NCBI GenBank assembly: GCA_013214665.1 | Contig: JABSSA010000023.1 | Location: 1 to 32,597, forward strand | Source: Paracoccaceae bacterium | Lineage (GTDB): Bacteria > Pseudomonadota > Alphaproteobacteria > Rhodobacterales > Rhodobacteraceae | Length of the DNA stretch: 32,597 nt | Direction: 5' to 3' | Part shown: positions 7,499 to 16,420 of the stretch, in pieces | Layout of the letters: every line of letters starts with the position of its first letter | Position numbering within the stretch: the stretch's first letter is position 1 | Position numbers and translations under genes: made by a program | The notes under the pieces: generated by a model | What the model was told of the DNA's origin: nothing | The model's database searches: none | The model's input: only the letters and a program-made list of their open reading frames with translations

Positions 7499-9290
7499 AA
7501 TCTTCCTTGAAGGCGGGCGCGAAATGGAATGCCGCGTCTTCCAGTATGTGGCGGGCATGGCTGCGCAATGTGTCGCGTTGCTCCGTGTCGGCATCCGACG
7601 GGAAGGCAAATTTGATCTTGTCCCACGCCATCATTGGAGAGCCGTAAAGCCGCAGCTCTTGAATTGACATCGCACAGAATAAACGCTCCGCATCGCTGCG
7701 TTGCATCGCGGCGCGCGCGGCAGAAAACGCATTGGGAAACGGGCCTGCGCGGCGCGAATCATCCACCCAAACGCCCTTAAGTGCAGAAGTAACAGCCCCC
7801 TCAGACAACCCAGCCATCTGATCCGAGATCGCGTCCGCATCGAGCGCATCCGCATCAAACACCAGCAATTCGGCTGGCACCGAAAATCCGTTGGGTCGCA
7901 GCTGGTTCATCAACAAGACATAGTTTTCCAGCCGGTCCATCGTCGCGAATTGAGGCTGTCCGTTCACTTCGCACAATGCGCCGTCCTGATCGCGCCAGGA
8001 TACGCGCATGTCATTCACAATCACGTCCACGCCAGCCAGATCCAATCGCAGAACCTGCGCCGCCTCTTCGGCCAGTGCAATGTTGTCTGGATGCACATCT
8101 GCCAATTCAATCGTTTCGTTTGTGCCGCCCGCATTGATATTGTCCCGCGCCCTCAGCCGCACGAATTGACCCGCTTCAATGACGCTGTCCACGGTCAAAC
8201 CTTGCCGCGCCAGCAATTGTTCGGCTTCGTCGTCCAGTTCAAGTTTGAATCGTCCGGCGCGCACTCGACGTTGGTTTCGTGGGTCTTGCAGGGCCAGGTC
8301 GCGCAATTCGCGCACAGTGTGTGTGCCATCCCCCAACACCCCACCGGGCCAACGTTTGCGAACATTGATCACACGGCCAGCAACGACCGTCAGGCGATGG
8401 GTATACCCTGGGATATAGCCTTCAATCAGAATGTTGGAGGAGTGTTCTTGCGCCGCGGAATACGCCGCTTTCAACGCGTCAATATCCTGAATATCGGCGG
8501 TAACCCCACGACCCTGATCGGTATCTGCCGGTTTGATCACGACGGGAAACCCGTGCTTTTCGGCAAACGCCTGTGCGTGCCCCACTGTGGCGACCAATTG
8601 CCCTTTTGGAACCGGCAATCCCGCCATCGTCAGGTTCATCCGGCAAGCATTTTTGTTTTTGGCGACCCGTAACCCGATTGGGTTTGTGTTTTCGGTCATC
8701 GTGCTGTCGATCCATAGCGACGCAGCGCCCTTGCCCAAACACACTGAGCCCGTACCAAGGATCGGCACCCACTCCACGCGCAGTCGCTGGGCGACTGTTG
8801 CAAAGGCCATAGCATTGACGTGGTTGGATTGATTGGCCTTTACGTTGTTGCGCAGTGCCGAAAGCTTTTCGGCGAGCATCTCCGCCCCAGCCTCTTTGAA
8901 TCCGTTCCACATATCGACCATCGTAGAAAAAGCGTTGATCGTGCTTTGCGAAACAAAATACGGCACAAAAACGAGCCATTGCGCTTGTTGTGCTGTTTCG
9001 GTGACTTCCACGGAATGAACGGCCTCACCAACAGGCAGCCGATCAGCCCGCTGTATCTGAACCGCGAGCGCTGCAAGCTTGGTGACCACCTGCTGTACGG
9101 GCGACGCAAAATCCGTATCCGGTACAACGCATTGATCATCGATCTCGTGCAATGCGGACGCAAACGCCGTCAACCTTTCGACGTCGGACGCATCAGCGCC
9201 CTTGATAAGAAGCGAAAACCGGACACATGGCTGTGCCAGCCCATAGACATATCCAAGTTGCGGATGTGTGTTGGTGATTTTGATCTGCAC
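7482..9290 (-). CDS. Cyanophycin synthetase-like ATP-grasp ligase without Mur-ligase domain
   Basis: A 602-residue protein. Residues about 170-450 match the central ATP-grasp part of cyanophycin synthetase (CphA): the entry 'ILGTGSVCLGKG' (177-188), ATP loop 'VIKPADTDQGRGVT' (251-264), 'TVVAGRVINVRKRWPGGVLG' (301-320), 'NINAGGTNETIELADVHPDN' (384-403) and the Mg-binding 'EVNGQPQF' (441-448). ATP-grasp enzymes activate a carboxylate as acyl phosphate and join it to an amine. The Mur-ligase half of CphA is absent: no GTNGKT-type P-loop is seen, and residues 470-602 form a different, unrecognised tail. The start is GTG with GAGG about 9 bases upstream. The gene sits between the methyltransferase and TctA inside a transporter operon, suggesting it modifies the imported compound or makes a peptide-like product (inference). 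Confidence 0.85.
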   Translation of the reverse strand: MQIKITNTHPQLGYVYGLAQPCVRFSLLIKGADASDVERLTAFASALHEIDDQCVVPDTDFASPVQQVVTKLAALAVQIQRADRLPVGEAVHSVEVTETAQQAQWLVFVPYFVSQSTINAFSTMVDMWNGFKEAGAEMLAEKLSALRNNVKANQSNHVNAMAFATVAQRLRVEWVPILGTGSVCLGKGAASLWIDSTMTENTNPIGLRVAKNKNACRMNLTMAGLPVPKGQLVATVGHAQAFAEKHGFPVVIKPADTDQGRGVTADIQDIDALKAAYSAAQEHSSNILIEGYIPGYTHRLTVVAGRVINVRKRWPGGVLGDGTHTVRELRDLALQDPRNQRRVRAGRFKLELDDEAEQLLARQGLTVDSVIEAGQFVRLRARDNINAGGTNETIELADVHPDNIALAEEAAQVLRLDLAGVDVIVNDMRVSWRDQDGALCEVNGQPQFATMDRLENYVLLMNQLRPNGFSVPAELLVFDADALDADAISDQMAGLSEGAVTSALKGVWVDDSRRAGPFPNAFSAARAAMQRSDAERLFCAMSIQELRLYGSPMMAWDKIKFAFPSDADTEQRDTLRSHARHILEDAAFHFAPAFKEDYVELP

Positions 9291-9349
9291 AGGTCTCGCC
9301 TCAGAGCTTTGATGTTGAATATGAAATGAAAAACCGTTCTGCGGTCGAG

Positions 9350-10174
9350 TTACAACCGCCGAAGCGCGAATTGCGCGCGTTTGCGTGGTTGAGCGCCAAG
9401 TTCGCGTCGTGGCGATTTTGTAATCCCGTCGAGGTCATTGTTGATGTCGAGAACTTCGAAACCCGCTTTGGCAACCTCTTCCCGGAACGTCTCTTCCGTC
9501 AAAGGAAACCGCACAACTTCGTCTCTCCAATATGCAAGCGTTGCTTGTCTCACCTCTTCCGCGTCAAATCCCTGATACCGCTTGGAGGTTTCGGCAAGCA
9601 CATCTGCCGTATGTTCAACGCCGGACGGGGAACGATGAAAAGTGTTTGTGCCAAACACCTGAACCCCAAGCCAAACGCCACCGGGTTTCAACGTTTTGGC
9701 CACCACATCCATACATACCTTCTGTGTCGGGACCGGCAGAAACCGCAGGAAATTGTGGCTCACCGCAACGTCTACCGGTGCACAATCAAGCGCACCGATA
9801 TCGCCTTGATGGCATTCCAGCTCAAACCCGGCGCGCCTGGCAAAGATCTCATTCTGCCGCAGCGTGGTGGCACAGCGATCGGTCAACACGAAAGACGGCT
9901 CTATACCATGCGGAGCCGCTGCCGCGCGTGTCATTGCAATCACACCCGTATCAGCAGCGCCTGTCGATAAAATGCGTGGCGTTTTCGTTGTCTGGGCCAC
10001 TTTCGCGAGTTGATCGTTGAAAAAGGCTTCGCCATCTGGCAAGGCGCCATCCAGCTTTAGCAGCCGCACCAGCGAAAACATCCTGTGATACGGCGCACAG
10101 CCATGCGCCGGGTCGCACAGATTTGGCGCGTTCTCAAATGCGAAGCGCGCCAAATCTTCCAAAGGTTCGTTCAT
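9350..10174 (-). CDS. SAM-dependent methyltransferase-like protein
   Basis: About 274 residues with a Rossmann-type class I methyltransferase core: a motif I-like loop 'ILSTGAADTGVIA' (about residue 68), an acidic motif II strand end 'VLTDRCATTL', 'CHQGDIGAL' as motif III region, and 'KTLKPGGVWLGVQVFG' as the post-motif beta strand typical of methyltransferases. The frame is also open to a TTG at 10216 inside the TctC gene, but that codon has no ribosome-binding site; the ATG at 10174 is preferred although its own site is weak. It lies 22 bases after the TctC gene and 59 bases before the ATP-grasp gene in one transcript. The target is unknown; N- or O-methylation of the ATP-grasp product or substrate is a guess. 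Confidence 0.75.
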   Translation of the reverse strand: MNEPLEDLARFAFENAPNLCDPAHGCAPYHRMFSLVRLLKLDGALPDGEAFFNDQLAKVAQTTKTPRILSTGAADTGVIAMTRAAAAPHGIEPSFVLTDRCATTLRQNEIFARRAGFELECHQGDIGALDCAPVDVAVSHNFLRFLPVPTQKVCMDVVAKTLKPGGVWLGVQVFGTNTFHRSPSGVEHTADVLAETSKRYQGFDAEEVRQATLAYWRDEVVRFPLTEETFREEVAKAGFEVLDINNDLDGITKSPRRELGAQPRKRAQFALRRL

Positions 10175-10196
10175 TCCAACAAGCTCGGTCTGAGGA

Positions 10197-11255
10197 TCAG
10201 CGTTCTTGTTCGGCAATCAGCGTGCGCAAAATTGGCGCCAGCGCAAGTTGACCCTCCAAAATGCTCTGCATCCGCGCCTTTGCGTCCTCGTGGCCTTCCG
10301 CTGATACAACACGCTTTTGCGCCTGTGCAGCTTCCGCATAGGCCGGATCCAGCAGCGCATCATTTGACGCCTCCACAAGGCACGCAACATCCGCCTCGTC
10401 CAACTTGGACGACACGAAGAACGCGCGCACGTCTTTTGACGTATCCGCAATCGCCTGCGCCAGCTTCATCCGCTCTTCGCGGTCCGCCGGATCGGCATCT
10501 TTGGTTGCCTGATCCACAAGACCACCTTCGCCGGCGATATGAGGAATGTCAGGATAATCCGCCAAAGGAGCATCCGTTTGAGACAACAGGATTTCCACGC
10601 CACCGCTTTTGAGGTGTTTGAGTGCAGTGGGCAAGCTTGATCCCCGCAAATCGATCTCGCCCCTGAGCAAGGCTGCCAGACCCTCGGAACTACCGCGATA
10701 GCCAGTGATCAGGTTCATCTCCAAACCCAAAGCCGACATCGCCATACCGACATCCGTGACACCATTGCTGACCGACATTGCCCCCGCCACAACAGGGCTG
10801 TCTTTGCCGTCCAGAAGATCATACCCCTCAACCCCGATGATCACGTTGGGCTGATTGGCGACGATGCCAAGCGGTATATAATTGTCCAAAATAATCTTGT
10901 CGGGGTTTTGCAAAGACGCGCCAACCAGATCAGCGATGTTCTCGATCAGCATCACCACTTCGGAAGACCGAGACGTGTTGCGCTGTAGTTCAAGCGAAGC
11001 GGCCAACCCACCTGCCCCGGGCATGTTGCTCACCGATACTGGCGCGCCAGAACTGGCTTCGAGGAATGGCGCATAGACGCGCGCGTAGGTGTCAAACCCA
11101 CCACCGGCCTTTTTCGGGACGATGAAGCTAATCCGCTTGCCCGAAAAATACGCAGCACATTGTTCGGAAAGCCCGTCCGCGTGCGCGGCCGCTCCAGAAA
11201 ATGGCATCCCGGCCAGCACCAAGGCAGCTACTTTAAGTTTAGAAATGAGTTTCAC
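10197..11255 (-). CDS. tctC: TctC-like periplasmic substrate-binding protein of the TTT transporter
   Basis: A 352-residue exported protein. A signal peptide ends around 'SGAAAHA' (residue 26). The mature part begins with the TctC/Bug signature 'ISFIVPKKAGGGFDTYAR' and continues with 'VSNMPGAGGLAAS', the two loops that coordinate a ligand carboxylate in Bug proteins. The C-terminal half is more divergent than usual. The start is GTG with GGGGGA six to eight bases upstream. It is the first gene of the minus-strand operon and captures the substrate for the TctA-TctB permease encoded three genes downstream. The upstream 150 bases to the tRNA presumably hold its promoter, but I see no clear consensus. 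Confidence 0.87.
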   Translation of the reverse strand: MKLISKLKVAALVLAGMPFSGAAAHADGLSEQCAAYFSGKRISFIVPKKAGGGFDTYARVYAPFLEASSGAPVSVSNMPGAGGLAASLELQRNTSRSSEVVMLIENIADLVGASLQNPDKIILDNYIPLGIVANQPNVIIGVEGYDLLDGKDSPVVAGAMSVSNGVTDVGMAMSALGLEMNLITGYRGSSEGLAALLRGEIDLRGSSLPTALKHLKSGGVEILLSQTDAPLADYPDIPHIAGEGGLVDQATKDADPADREERMKLAQAIADTSKDVRAFFVSSKLDEADVACLVEASNDALLDPAYAEAAQAQKRVVSAEGHEDAKARMQSILEGQLALAPILRTLIAEQER

Positions 11256-11404
11256 GTTATCCCCCGACGAAATGGTCTGAGAAATCCATATCTAACGTCG
11301 GCGCTTCGGTCTATGAATCGTTGCGTAATTTAGACGTATTCAGGCATGCAAATACCCGATCAGCCCAGTTTCAGCTCGGCCCCCATTTCAAAACAGTTGG
11401 GATA

Positions 11405-11491
11405 TGGTGCGGTCGAGAAGACTCGAACTTCCACGGGTGTTACCCCACAGCGACCTCAACGCTGCGCGTCTACCAATTCCGCCACGACCGC
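11405..11491 (-). tRNA. tRNA-Leu (anticodon GAG)
   Basis: A full tRNA cloverleaf can be read on the minus strand: acceptor stem GCGGTCG/CGACCGC, D-loop with 'AATTGGTAGACGC', anticodon stem CAGCG/CGCTG around loop TTGAGGT (anticodon GAG), a long variable arm 'TGGGGTAACACCCG' as in class II tRNAs, T arm with GTTCGAGTC, and an encoded CCA end (11405-11407). Length 87 with CCA. It decodes CUC/CUU. Confidence 0.95.
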
Positions 11492-11511
11492 ACGTGTGCA
11501 TAGACAACTGC

Positions 11512-11540
11512 CGTGTAGCCGCAGTTTTCAGGATTGCCAA
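11512..11540 (-). promoter_or_regulatory. Candidate promoter for tRNA-Leu
   Basis: On the minus strand TTGGCA and TACACG are separated by 17 bases and the second box ends about 20 bases before the mature tRNA 5' end. The -10 box is a poor match, so this is tentative. It lies just downstream of the terminator of the preceding minus-strand gene. Confidence 0.35.
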
Positions 11541-11552
11541 GAGGGTCGCGCA

Positions 11553-11582
11553 CAAAAAAAGCCCGCCAATTGGCGGGCTCTT
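11553..11582 (-). terminator. Rho-independent terminator of the peptidoglycan-binding-like gene
   Basis: On the minus strand the stem AGCCCGCCAA/TTGGCGGGCT is followed by a run of seven T. It lies 17 bases after the stop codon at 11599. Confidence 0.9.
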
Positions 11583-11598
11583 TCCAAAGTCGGGTCAA

Positions 11599-12900
11599 TC
11601 AGTTGGAAGACAGACCGAAAGTGGGTAGCGCTGAGGCCGGTTGCACCTGCGTGGGCGCGGCCAGTCCGGCGTTGTTATCAAGGTTCGCTGATGCCTGGCG
11701 CAGCAGTTCCACACGTTCTGGCTGGCCTGGGCTGAACACAGGCTGCGCGCCTGCGTCAATGGCTGTCAGGGCCTCTGCATACCAGACGCGCGCCAGATCA
11801 GGCCGCTGTGTTGCGCCAAAGCCTTGTGCCAGGTGATGGCCCATCGCTTCGCCATAGACCCGCTCACCCAAAGCAAAAAGCAGCAGGCCAGAGCCAATCG
11901 CCACGTCCATATTATCAGTGCGATAGCCAACGCCCATGCAAATCTTGGCTGTGCCGCTCAACTGCGCAGGTGCCATGCCTGATTGCAGAACGAACCCAGC
12001 AACATCGGACACGACATTCTGCATCGGCTTCAAGGACAGCGCCGCAACATGATCTTTCATGAGCGGGCCAATCTGTTCGCATTGTGCAGCCACCTGATCT
12101 GGCGTCGCACCTTGCACCCGTGCGATCAGGTCTTCGCTTTGGGCAATCGCGTATGTCCGCGCGAGACAGAACTGTTCGTTCAGCGCCTGCATCGGGTCGG
12201 TCATAGAGGCCAATGTGGTGAACCCACCGTTGGAATTGGTCAGCAGCGACACGGTATTACAATGCGAGGCCAACGACCGCTGTGCCCCACCACCAAGGAA
12301 GTTCGGCAGTGCCGGAGCAGCGTTGGCTGTTTCCGTTGGTGCAGGGGCCGCAGGTGCGGCTGGCGCAGTGGGTTGCGGCGCAACGACAATTGTTGTTGTC
12401 GTCGTAGGTTGTTGCGGCGTGACTGTCTGCCCCGCCAATTCCGCGCGATACGTTTTCAAAAGCCCGCGTGAGCCATCAGGATGAGATGCCAGCACCTGAT
12501 TTATGGCGTAACCGCCCGCCTGTGCCCGGTTCCAACTGCTGATCAGAATATTCTGTTCGAATGGCGTCAAATAACCGGTCTGCGGATAACCCATGTAAAA
12601 CTGATACCGAGAAACCGCCTCGCGAGACCGGCGCCCCAACTGTCCGTCCACGCCGCCTGCGTTGAAGCCGAAATAGTTGAGTGACGCCTGAATCTGACGC
12701 CCCTCTTGGGTCGAAGGAATGCGTGACCGCGTGGTCGTTGTGCGCTTGCGGTTCTGATTGTTTTTCGTTGCCGCGTGGCCAATCAGACCACCTACAATCG
12801 CGCCTGCTACGAAGCTGCCCGTATCAGCATCCGCTCTGGTTGTTGGCACCACGATCATGCTGGCCCCTACAAAGGCGGCAATAATTTTCCTCGAAACCAT
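11599..12900 (-). CDS. Exported protein with glycine zipper and peptidoglycan-binding-like domain
   Basis: A 433-residue exported protein. The frame is open further upstream, but the start at 12900 has a GGAG site and gives a clean signal peptide ('KIIAAFVGASMIVVPTTRADA'-like, cleaved near residue 25). Next come a glycine zipper ('VAGAIVGGLIG', about 33-43), a PG_binding-like repeat of about 60 residues containing 'FNAGGVDGQLGRRSREAVSRYQ', a Thr/Pro/Ala-rich linker (about residues 165-195) and a C-terminal region with conserved Cys residues that I do not recognise. It is likely periplasmic or envelope associated. It is monocistronic: its own terminator follows, and the DsbA-like gene is divergent 173 bases away. 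No enzymatic role is evident. Confidence 0.82.
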   Translation of the reverse strand: MVSRKIIAAFVGASMIVVPTTRADADTGSFVAGAIVGGLIGHAATKNNQNRKRTTTTRSRIPSTQEGRQIQASLNYFGFNAGGVDGQLGRRSREAVSRYQFYMGYPQTGYLTPFEQNILISSWNRAQAGGYAINQVLASHPDGSRGLLKTYRAELAGQTVTPQQPTTTTTIVVAPQPTAPAAPAAPAPTETANAAPALPNFLGGGAQRSLASHCNTVSLLTNSNGGFTTLASMTDPMQALNEQFCLARTYAIAQSEDLIARVQGATPDQVAAQCEQIGPLMKDHVAALSLKPMQNVVSDVAGFVLQSGMAPAQLSGTAKICMGVGYRTDNMDVAIGSGLLLFALGERVYGEAMGHHLAQGFGATQRPDLARVWYAEALTAIDAGAQPVFSPGQPERVELLRQASANLDNNAGLAAPTQVQPASALPTFGLSSN

Positions 12901-13073
12901 CAAAGTTCTCCAAATGCTGCAAATACGACTCTTCAAAGTTGAGTTAACCATAGCCGCTTGCAAGCTGTCTGTGAACCTGTTCACGCTCGCGTGACCGGCA
13001 AAGAATGGCCGCCCTGCCCCTTGCACTTTCCGCCAAGGCCGAACAGATTCACCACTGTCCAACGGAGGCTCCC

Positions 13074-13739
13074 ATGACCCAGACCGAATTGCCCGACAAC
13101 GTGGTGCGCGTTGATATCATCTCGGACGTGATGTGCCCGTGGTGCATCGTGGGGTTTCGCCAGTTGGAACAAGCGCTTGGCGCGACGGGCATGGGCGCAC
13201 AGGTGGTTTGGCATCCGTTCGAATTGAACCCCGATATGCCGCCTGAAGGCCAAAACCTGGCCGAGCATATTCAACAGAAATACGGCTCAACGCCCGAGCA
13301 ATCGGCGCAAGCTCGCCAGCATTTGAAAGATCTTGGCCAAAGCCTGGGCATAAATTTCACGTATTCAGATAACAGCCGCATCGTGAATTCTTTCGTGGCG
13401 CATCAGGTTCTTGAATTTGCCTTGAGCCAAGGAAAGCAGCATCCGCTGAAACTGGCGCTTTTCAAGGCTCATTTCGAAGATCAGCGTGACGTCTCTGACC
13501 CTGAGGTGCTTCTCGATGTGGCCGAAACCGTTGGATTGTCGCGCGCTGACATCGAAAATGTCATCTCAAGCGAAGGCATGGCGGCCAGCGTGCGCGAAAA
13601 GCAGGCGTTCTGGGCCGAGCGCAACATCACTGGCGTGCCGTCAATGATCTTTGACAGCAGCTATCTGATCACCGGCGCCCAAGGCGCGCAAAACTACGCG
13701 CAACTGTTGCAGAGGATTGCGCAAGAACGCGCGGCATAA
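13074..13739 (+). CDS. DsbA-family (FrnE-like) thiol oxidoreductase
   Basis: A 221-residue thioredoxin-fold protein of the DsbA/FrnE/2-hydroxychromene-2-carboxylate isomerase group. The active-site CPWC is at residues 21-24 ('SDVMCPWCIVG'), and the cis-Pro loop is in 'ITGVPSMIF' near residue 185. No signal peptide is present, so it acts in the cytoplasm, where FrnE-type proteins act as disulfide isomerases or oxidoreductases. The start is chosen at 13074 because GGAGG lies seven bases upstream; an earlier in-frame ATG at 13005 lacks this. lipB follows after three bases and is probably co-transcribed. Confidence 0.9.
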   Translation: MTQTELPDNVVRVDIISDVMCPWCIVGFRQLEQALGATGMGAQVVWHPFELNPDMPPEGQNLAEHIQQKYGSTPEQSAQARQHLKDLGQSLGINFTYSDNSRIVNSFVAHQVLEFALSQGKQHPLKLALFKAHFEDQRDVSDPEVLLDVAETVGLSRADIENVISSEGMAASVREKQAFWAERNITGVPSMIFDSSYLITGAQGAQNYAQLLQRIAQERAA

Positions 13740-13742
13740 ACC

Positions 13743-14408
13743 TTGGTTGAATGGATCACATCCCGCGCGCCGGTTGAGTACCGCGCCGCCGAAGCCTTTA
13801 TGGAGGATCGTGTTAAGCGCATTGCAGCGGGCACGGCCAATGAATGCATCTGGCTGCTGGAACATCCCCCCTTGTACACCGCGGGAACTTCTGCCGACAC
13901 GGCTGATCTGCGGGATCCTGACCGTTTTCCTGTCTTCCAAACGCGTCGTGGTGGGCAATACACCTATCACGGTCCCGGCCAACGCGTGGCCTATGTGATG
14001 CTGAATGTCGGACGTCGCGGCAAAGATCTGCGTGTTTTTGTCGATCAATTGGAACGCTGGGTGATCGCAACACTTGCCAGCTTTAACATCACCGGGGTCA
14101 TCCGTCCCGGACGCGTTGGTGTCTGGGTCGAACGGCCAGAAAAGCCGCCGCGCATCACTGGCGAAGTGGCCGAAGACAAAATCGCAGCCGTCGGCATCCG
14201 TATGCACAAATGGATCAGCTTTCACGGCATCTCCATCAATGTGGAGCCTGATCTGTCACACTTCGATGGCATCGTCCCATGCGGCATCGCAGAGCATGGC
14301 GTGACCAGCCTTGTGGATCTGGGGTTGCCGGTGGCGATGGAAGATCTCGACGTCGCATTGAAAGCGGAATTTGAGGCCGCGTTTCCCTCTCCAAGCAGCA
14401 TGACATAA
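13743..14408 (+). CDS. lipB: Octanoyl-[ACP]:protein N-octanoyltransferase (lipoate synthesis)
   Basis: LipB moves octanoate from acyl carrier protein to the lipoyl domains of 2-oxoacid dehydrogenases and the glycine cleavage H protein, the first step of lipoate synthesis in the cytoplasm. The 221 residues show the family motifs '[13 protein letters not shown]' (68-80), the substrate-site '[18 protein letters not shown]' with catalytic Lys146, and 'IVPCGI' with catalytic Cys180. The start is a TTG three bases after the previous stop; there is no clear ribosome-binding site, but the N-terminal '[12 protein letters not shown]' is conserved in the family, so translation is probably coupled to the upstream gene. 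Confidence 0.95.
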   Translation: MVEWITSRAPVEYRAAEAFMEDRVKRIAAGTANECIWLLEHPPLYTAGTSADTADLRDPDRFPVFQTRRGGQYTYHGPGQRVAYVMLNVGRRGKDLRVFVDQLERWVIATLASFNITGVIRPGRVGVWVERPEKPPRITGEVAEDKIAAVGIRMHKWISFHGISINVEPDLSHFDGIVPCGIAEHGVTSLVDLGLPVAMEDLDVALKAEFEAAFPSPSSMT

Positions 14409-14546
14409 AGCCGGTTCGCGCCTTTTGCCCCTATGCCAGGCCTTGCGTCCGTTACCGCGTCACAGCCGGCGCGACATTTCATCACTGCCTGCGGCAGGAT
14501 CGACCGTTGAAGCGTTCGTGTCATGTGATTAAAAAGGCGCAGAATC

Positions 14547-14572
14547 CACACGCGGTTATGCCACCGCGTGTG
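14547..14572 (+). promoter_or_regulatory. Hairpin in the ctaD 5' leader
   Basis: A perfect 10-bp stem, CACACGCGGT (14547-14556) with ACCGCGTGTG (14563-14572), closes a 6-base loop 12 bases before the AGGAGG of ctaD. It has no U tract, so it is more likely an mRNA-stability or control element, or a protein-binding palindrome, than a terminator. The rest of the 14409-14596 spacer shows nothing clear apart from a short CCTGCGGCAGG palindrome. Confidence 0.45.
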
Positions 14573-14596
14573 CCACAATGAGCTAGGAGGCACCTA

Positions 14597-16273
14597 ATGG
14601 CGGACGCAGCCATTCATGGGCACGAGCACGAAGATAACCGGGACTTTTTCACCCGGTGGTTCATGTCCACCAACCACAAAGACATCGGGATTCTGTACCT
14701 GATCGTTTCCGCATTCGTCGGATTTATCTCTGTCGCCTTCACGGTGTACATGCGCATGGAGCTTATGGATCCGGGCGTTCAGTACATGTGTATGGAAGGC
14801 GCGCGCCTGACAGCTGCAGCCAGCGTTGCTGAATGTACACCAAACGGCCACCTCTGGAACGTGCTGATCACCGGCCACGGCATCCTGATGATGTTCTTCG
14901 TGGTGATCCCGGCGCTGTTCGGCGGCTTTGGCAACTACTTCATGCCGCTGCAGATCGGCGCGCCTGACATGGCGTTCCCACGGATGAACAACCTGTCCTT
15001 CTGGATGTATGTTGCAGGCACAACATTGGCGGTTTGCTCCGTTCTGGCACCAGGCGGCAACGGACAAGCAGGCTCCGGTGTGGGTTGGGTGCTTTACCCA
15101 CCACTGTCCACGACCGAAGGCGGTTTCTCCATGGATCTGGCGATCTTTGCGGTACACGTCTCGGGTGCTTCATCGATCCTGGGTGCGATCAATATGATCA
15201 CCACTTTCCTGAACATGCGTGCTCCTGGCATGACTTTGTTCAAGGTGCCGCTCTTTTCCTGGTCGATCTTCGTCACATCGTGGCTGATCCTTCTGTCCCT
15301 GCCGGTTCTGGCGGGCGCGATCACCATGTTGCTGATGGACCGCAACTTTGGCTTCACCTTCTTTGACCCTGCCGGCGGCGGCGACCCAGTGCTTTATCAG
15401 CACATCCTGTGGTTCTTCGGTCACCCAGAGGTGTACATCATCATCCTGCCCGGCTTTGGCATCATCAGCCACGTGATCGCGACCTTCGCGCGCAAGCCCG
15501 TGTTTGGTTACCTGCCGATGGTCTGGGCTTTGATCGCCATCGGCGTTCTCGGCTTCATCGTGTGGGCGCACCACATGTACACCGTGGGCATGAGCCTCAA
15601 TCAACAGGCTTACTTTATGTTGGCCACGATGGTGATTGCGGTGCCGACAGGGGTGAAAATCTTCTCGTGGATTGCGACCATGTGGGGCGGCTCTGTGGAA
15701 TTCAAAACACCCATGCTCTGGGCGTTTGGCTTCCTCTTCCTCTTCACCGTGGGTGGCGTCACCGGCATCGTTCTGTCACAGGCGGCAGTCGACAGGTATT
15801 ACCACGACACATATTACGTGGTGGCACACTTCCACTATGTGATGTCGCTGGGCGCGGTGTTCTGTATCTTTGCTGGGGTGTACTTCTACTTCCCCAAAAT
15901 GACCGGCAAAATGTATCCTGAATGGGCGGGCAAGGTGCACTTCTGGACCATGTTCATCGGGGCCAACATCACGTTCTTCCCACAGCACTTCCTGGGTCGT
16001 CAGGGTATGCCACGTCGTTACATCGACTACCCTGCCGAGTTCGCTTATTGGAATGAATGGTCGTCTTATGGTGCGTTCCTGTCCTTCGCGTCGTTCATCT
16101 TCTTCTTCGGCGTAATCGCGTGGTCGCTGCTGCGCGGCGCAGAAGCCAAGCAGGCGAACCCCTGGAACGAATATGCGGACACGCTGGAATGGACCCTGCC
16201 ATCCCCGCCACCTGAGCATACGTTCGAAATCCTGCCAAAGCAGGAAGACTGGGACCACGAACGCGCCCACTAA
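14597..16273 (+). CDS. ctaD: Cytochrome c oxidase subunit I (aa3-type)
   Basis: The catalytic membrane subunit of the aa3 terminal oxidase, which reduces O2 to water and pumps protons. The 558 residues form about twelve transmembrane helices. Seen: heme a ligand H94, D-channel entrance D124 and N131 ('[11 protein letters not shown]'), CuB ligand H276 with cross-linked Y280 and the proton-gating E278 ('GHPEVY'), CuB ligands H325/H326, K-channel K354, and heme a3/heme a ligands H411/H413 ('VAHFHYV'). All key residues are intact. The start has AGGAGG at 14585-14590. The gene stands alone here, away from other cox genes, followed by its own terminator, which is common in this family. Confidence 0.98.
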   Translation: MADAAIHGHEHEDNRDFFTRWFMSTNHKDIGILYLIVSAFVGFISVAFTVYMRMELMDPGVQYMCMEGARLTAAASVAECTPNGHLWNVLITGHGILMMFFVVIPALFGGFGNYFMPLQIGAPDMAFPRMNNLSFWMYVAGTTLAVCSVLAPGGNGQAGSGVGWVLYPPLSTTEGGFSMDLAIFAVHVSGASSILGAINMITTFLNMRAPGMTLFKVPLFSWSIFVTSWLILLSLPVLAGAITMLLMDRNFGFTFFDPAGGGDPVLYQHILWFFGHPEVYIIILPGFGIISHVIATFARKPVFGYLPMVWALIAIGVLGFIVWAHHMYTVGMSLNQQAYFMLATMVIAVPTGVKIFSWIATMWGGSVEFKTPMLWAFGFLFLFTVGGVTGIVLSQAAVDRYYHDTYYVVAHFHYVMSLGAVFCIFAGVYFYFPKMTGKMYPEWAGKVHFWTMFIGANITFFPQHFLGRQGMPRRYIDYPAEFAYWNEWSSYGAFLSFASFIFFFGVIAWSLLRGAEAKQANPWNEYADTLEWTLPSPPPEHTFEILPKQEDWDHERAH

Positions 16274-16296
16274 GCGCGACAGGCAAAAGCAAATAC

Positions 16297-16331
16297 AAAG
16301 CCCCGGTGGACACACCGGGGCTTTTGTTTTT
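16297..16331 (+). terminator. Rho-independent terminator of ctaD
   Basis: The stem AAAGCCCCGGTG/CACCGGGGCTTT with a GACA loop is followed by TTTGTTTTT, starting 24 bases after the ctaD stop. Confidence 0.92.
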
Positions 16332-16349
16332 GGGGCTTTACCGCAACAA

Positions 16350-16380
16350 GAAAAGGCGCGCGGCGTTTACACCGCGCGCC
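16350..16380 (-). terminator. Terminator of the DM13 gene
   Basis: On the minus strand the GC-rich stem GGCGCGCGG/CCGCGCGCC (16355-16380) is followed by TTTTC. It lies about 40 bases after the stop at 16421. Confidence 0.75.
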
Positions 16381-16420
16381 TCCTAAGCGTTCTTCCTGTT
16401 GGGGGGCTTCGGCGAACGCC

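Noticed and set aside
6650-7510. Open frame on the + strand (286 codons)
   Set aside because: It is antisense to TctA and gives an Arg/Gln/Asn-rich, low-complexity product.
7701-8672. Long open frame on the + strand (323 codons)
   Set aside because: It runs antisense to the ATP-grasp gene, whose motifs are clear; the + strand product resembles nothing.
10175-10216. Upstream TTG start for the methyltransferase
   Set aside because: No ribosome-binding site precedes it and it would overlap the TctC gene by 20 bases; the ATG at 10174 is simpler, though not certain.
12330-12420. Thr/Pro/Ala repeat coding stretch as a tandem DNA repeat
   Set aside because: It encodes a flexible linker in the peptidoglycan-binding-like protein; codons vary and there is no exact DNA repeat unit.
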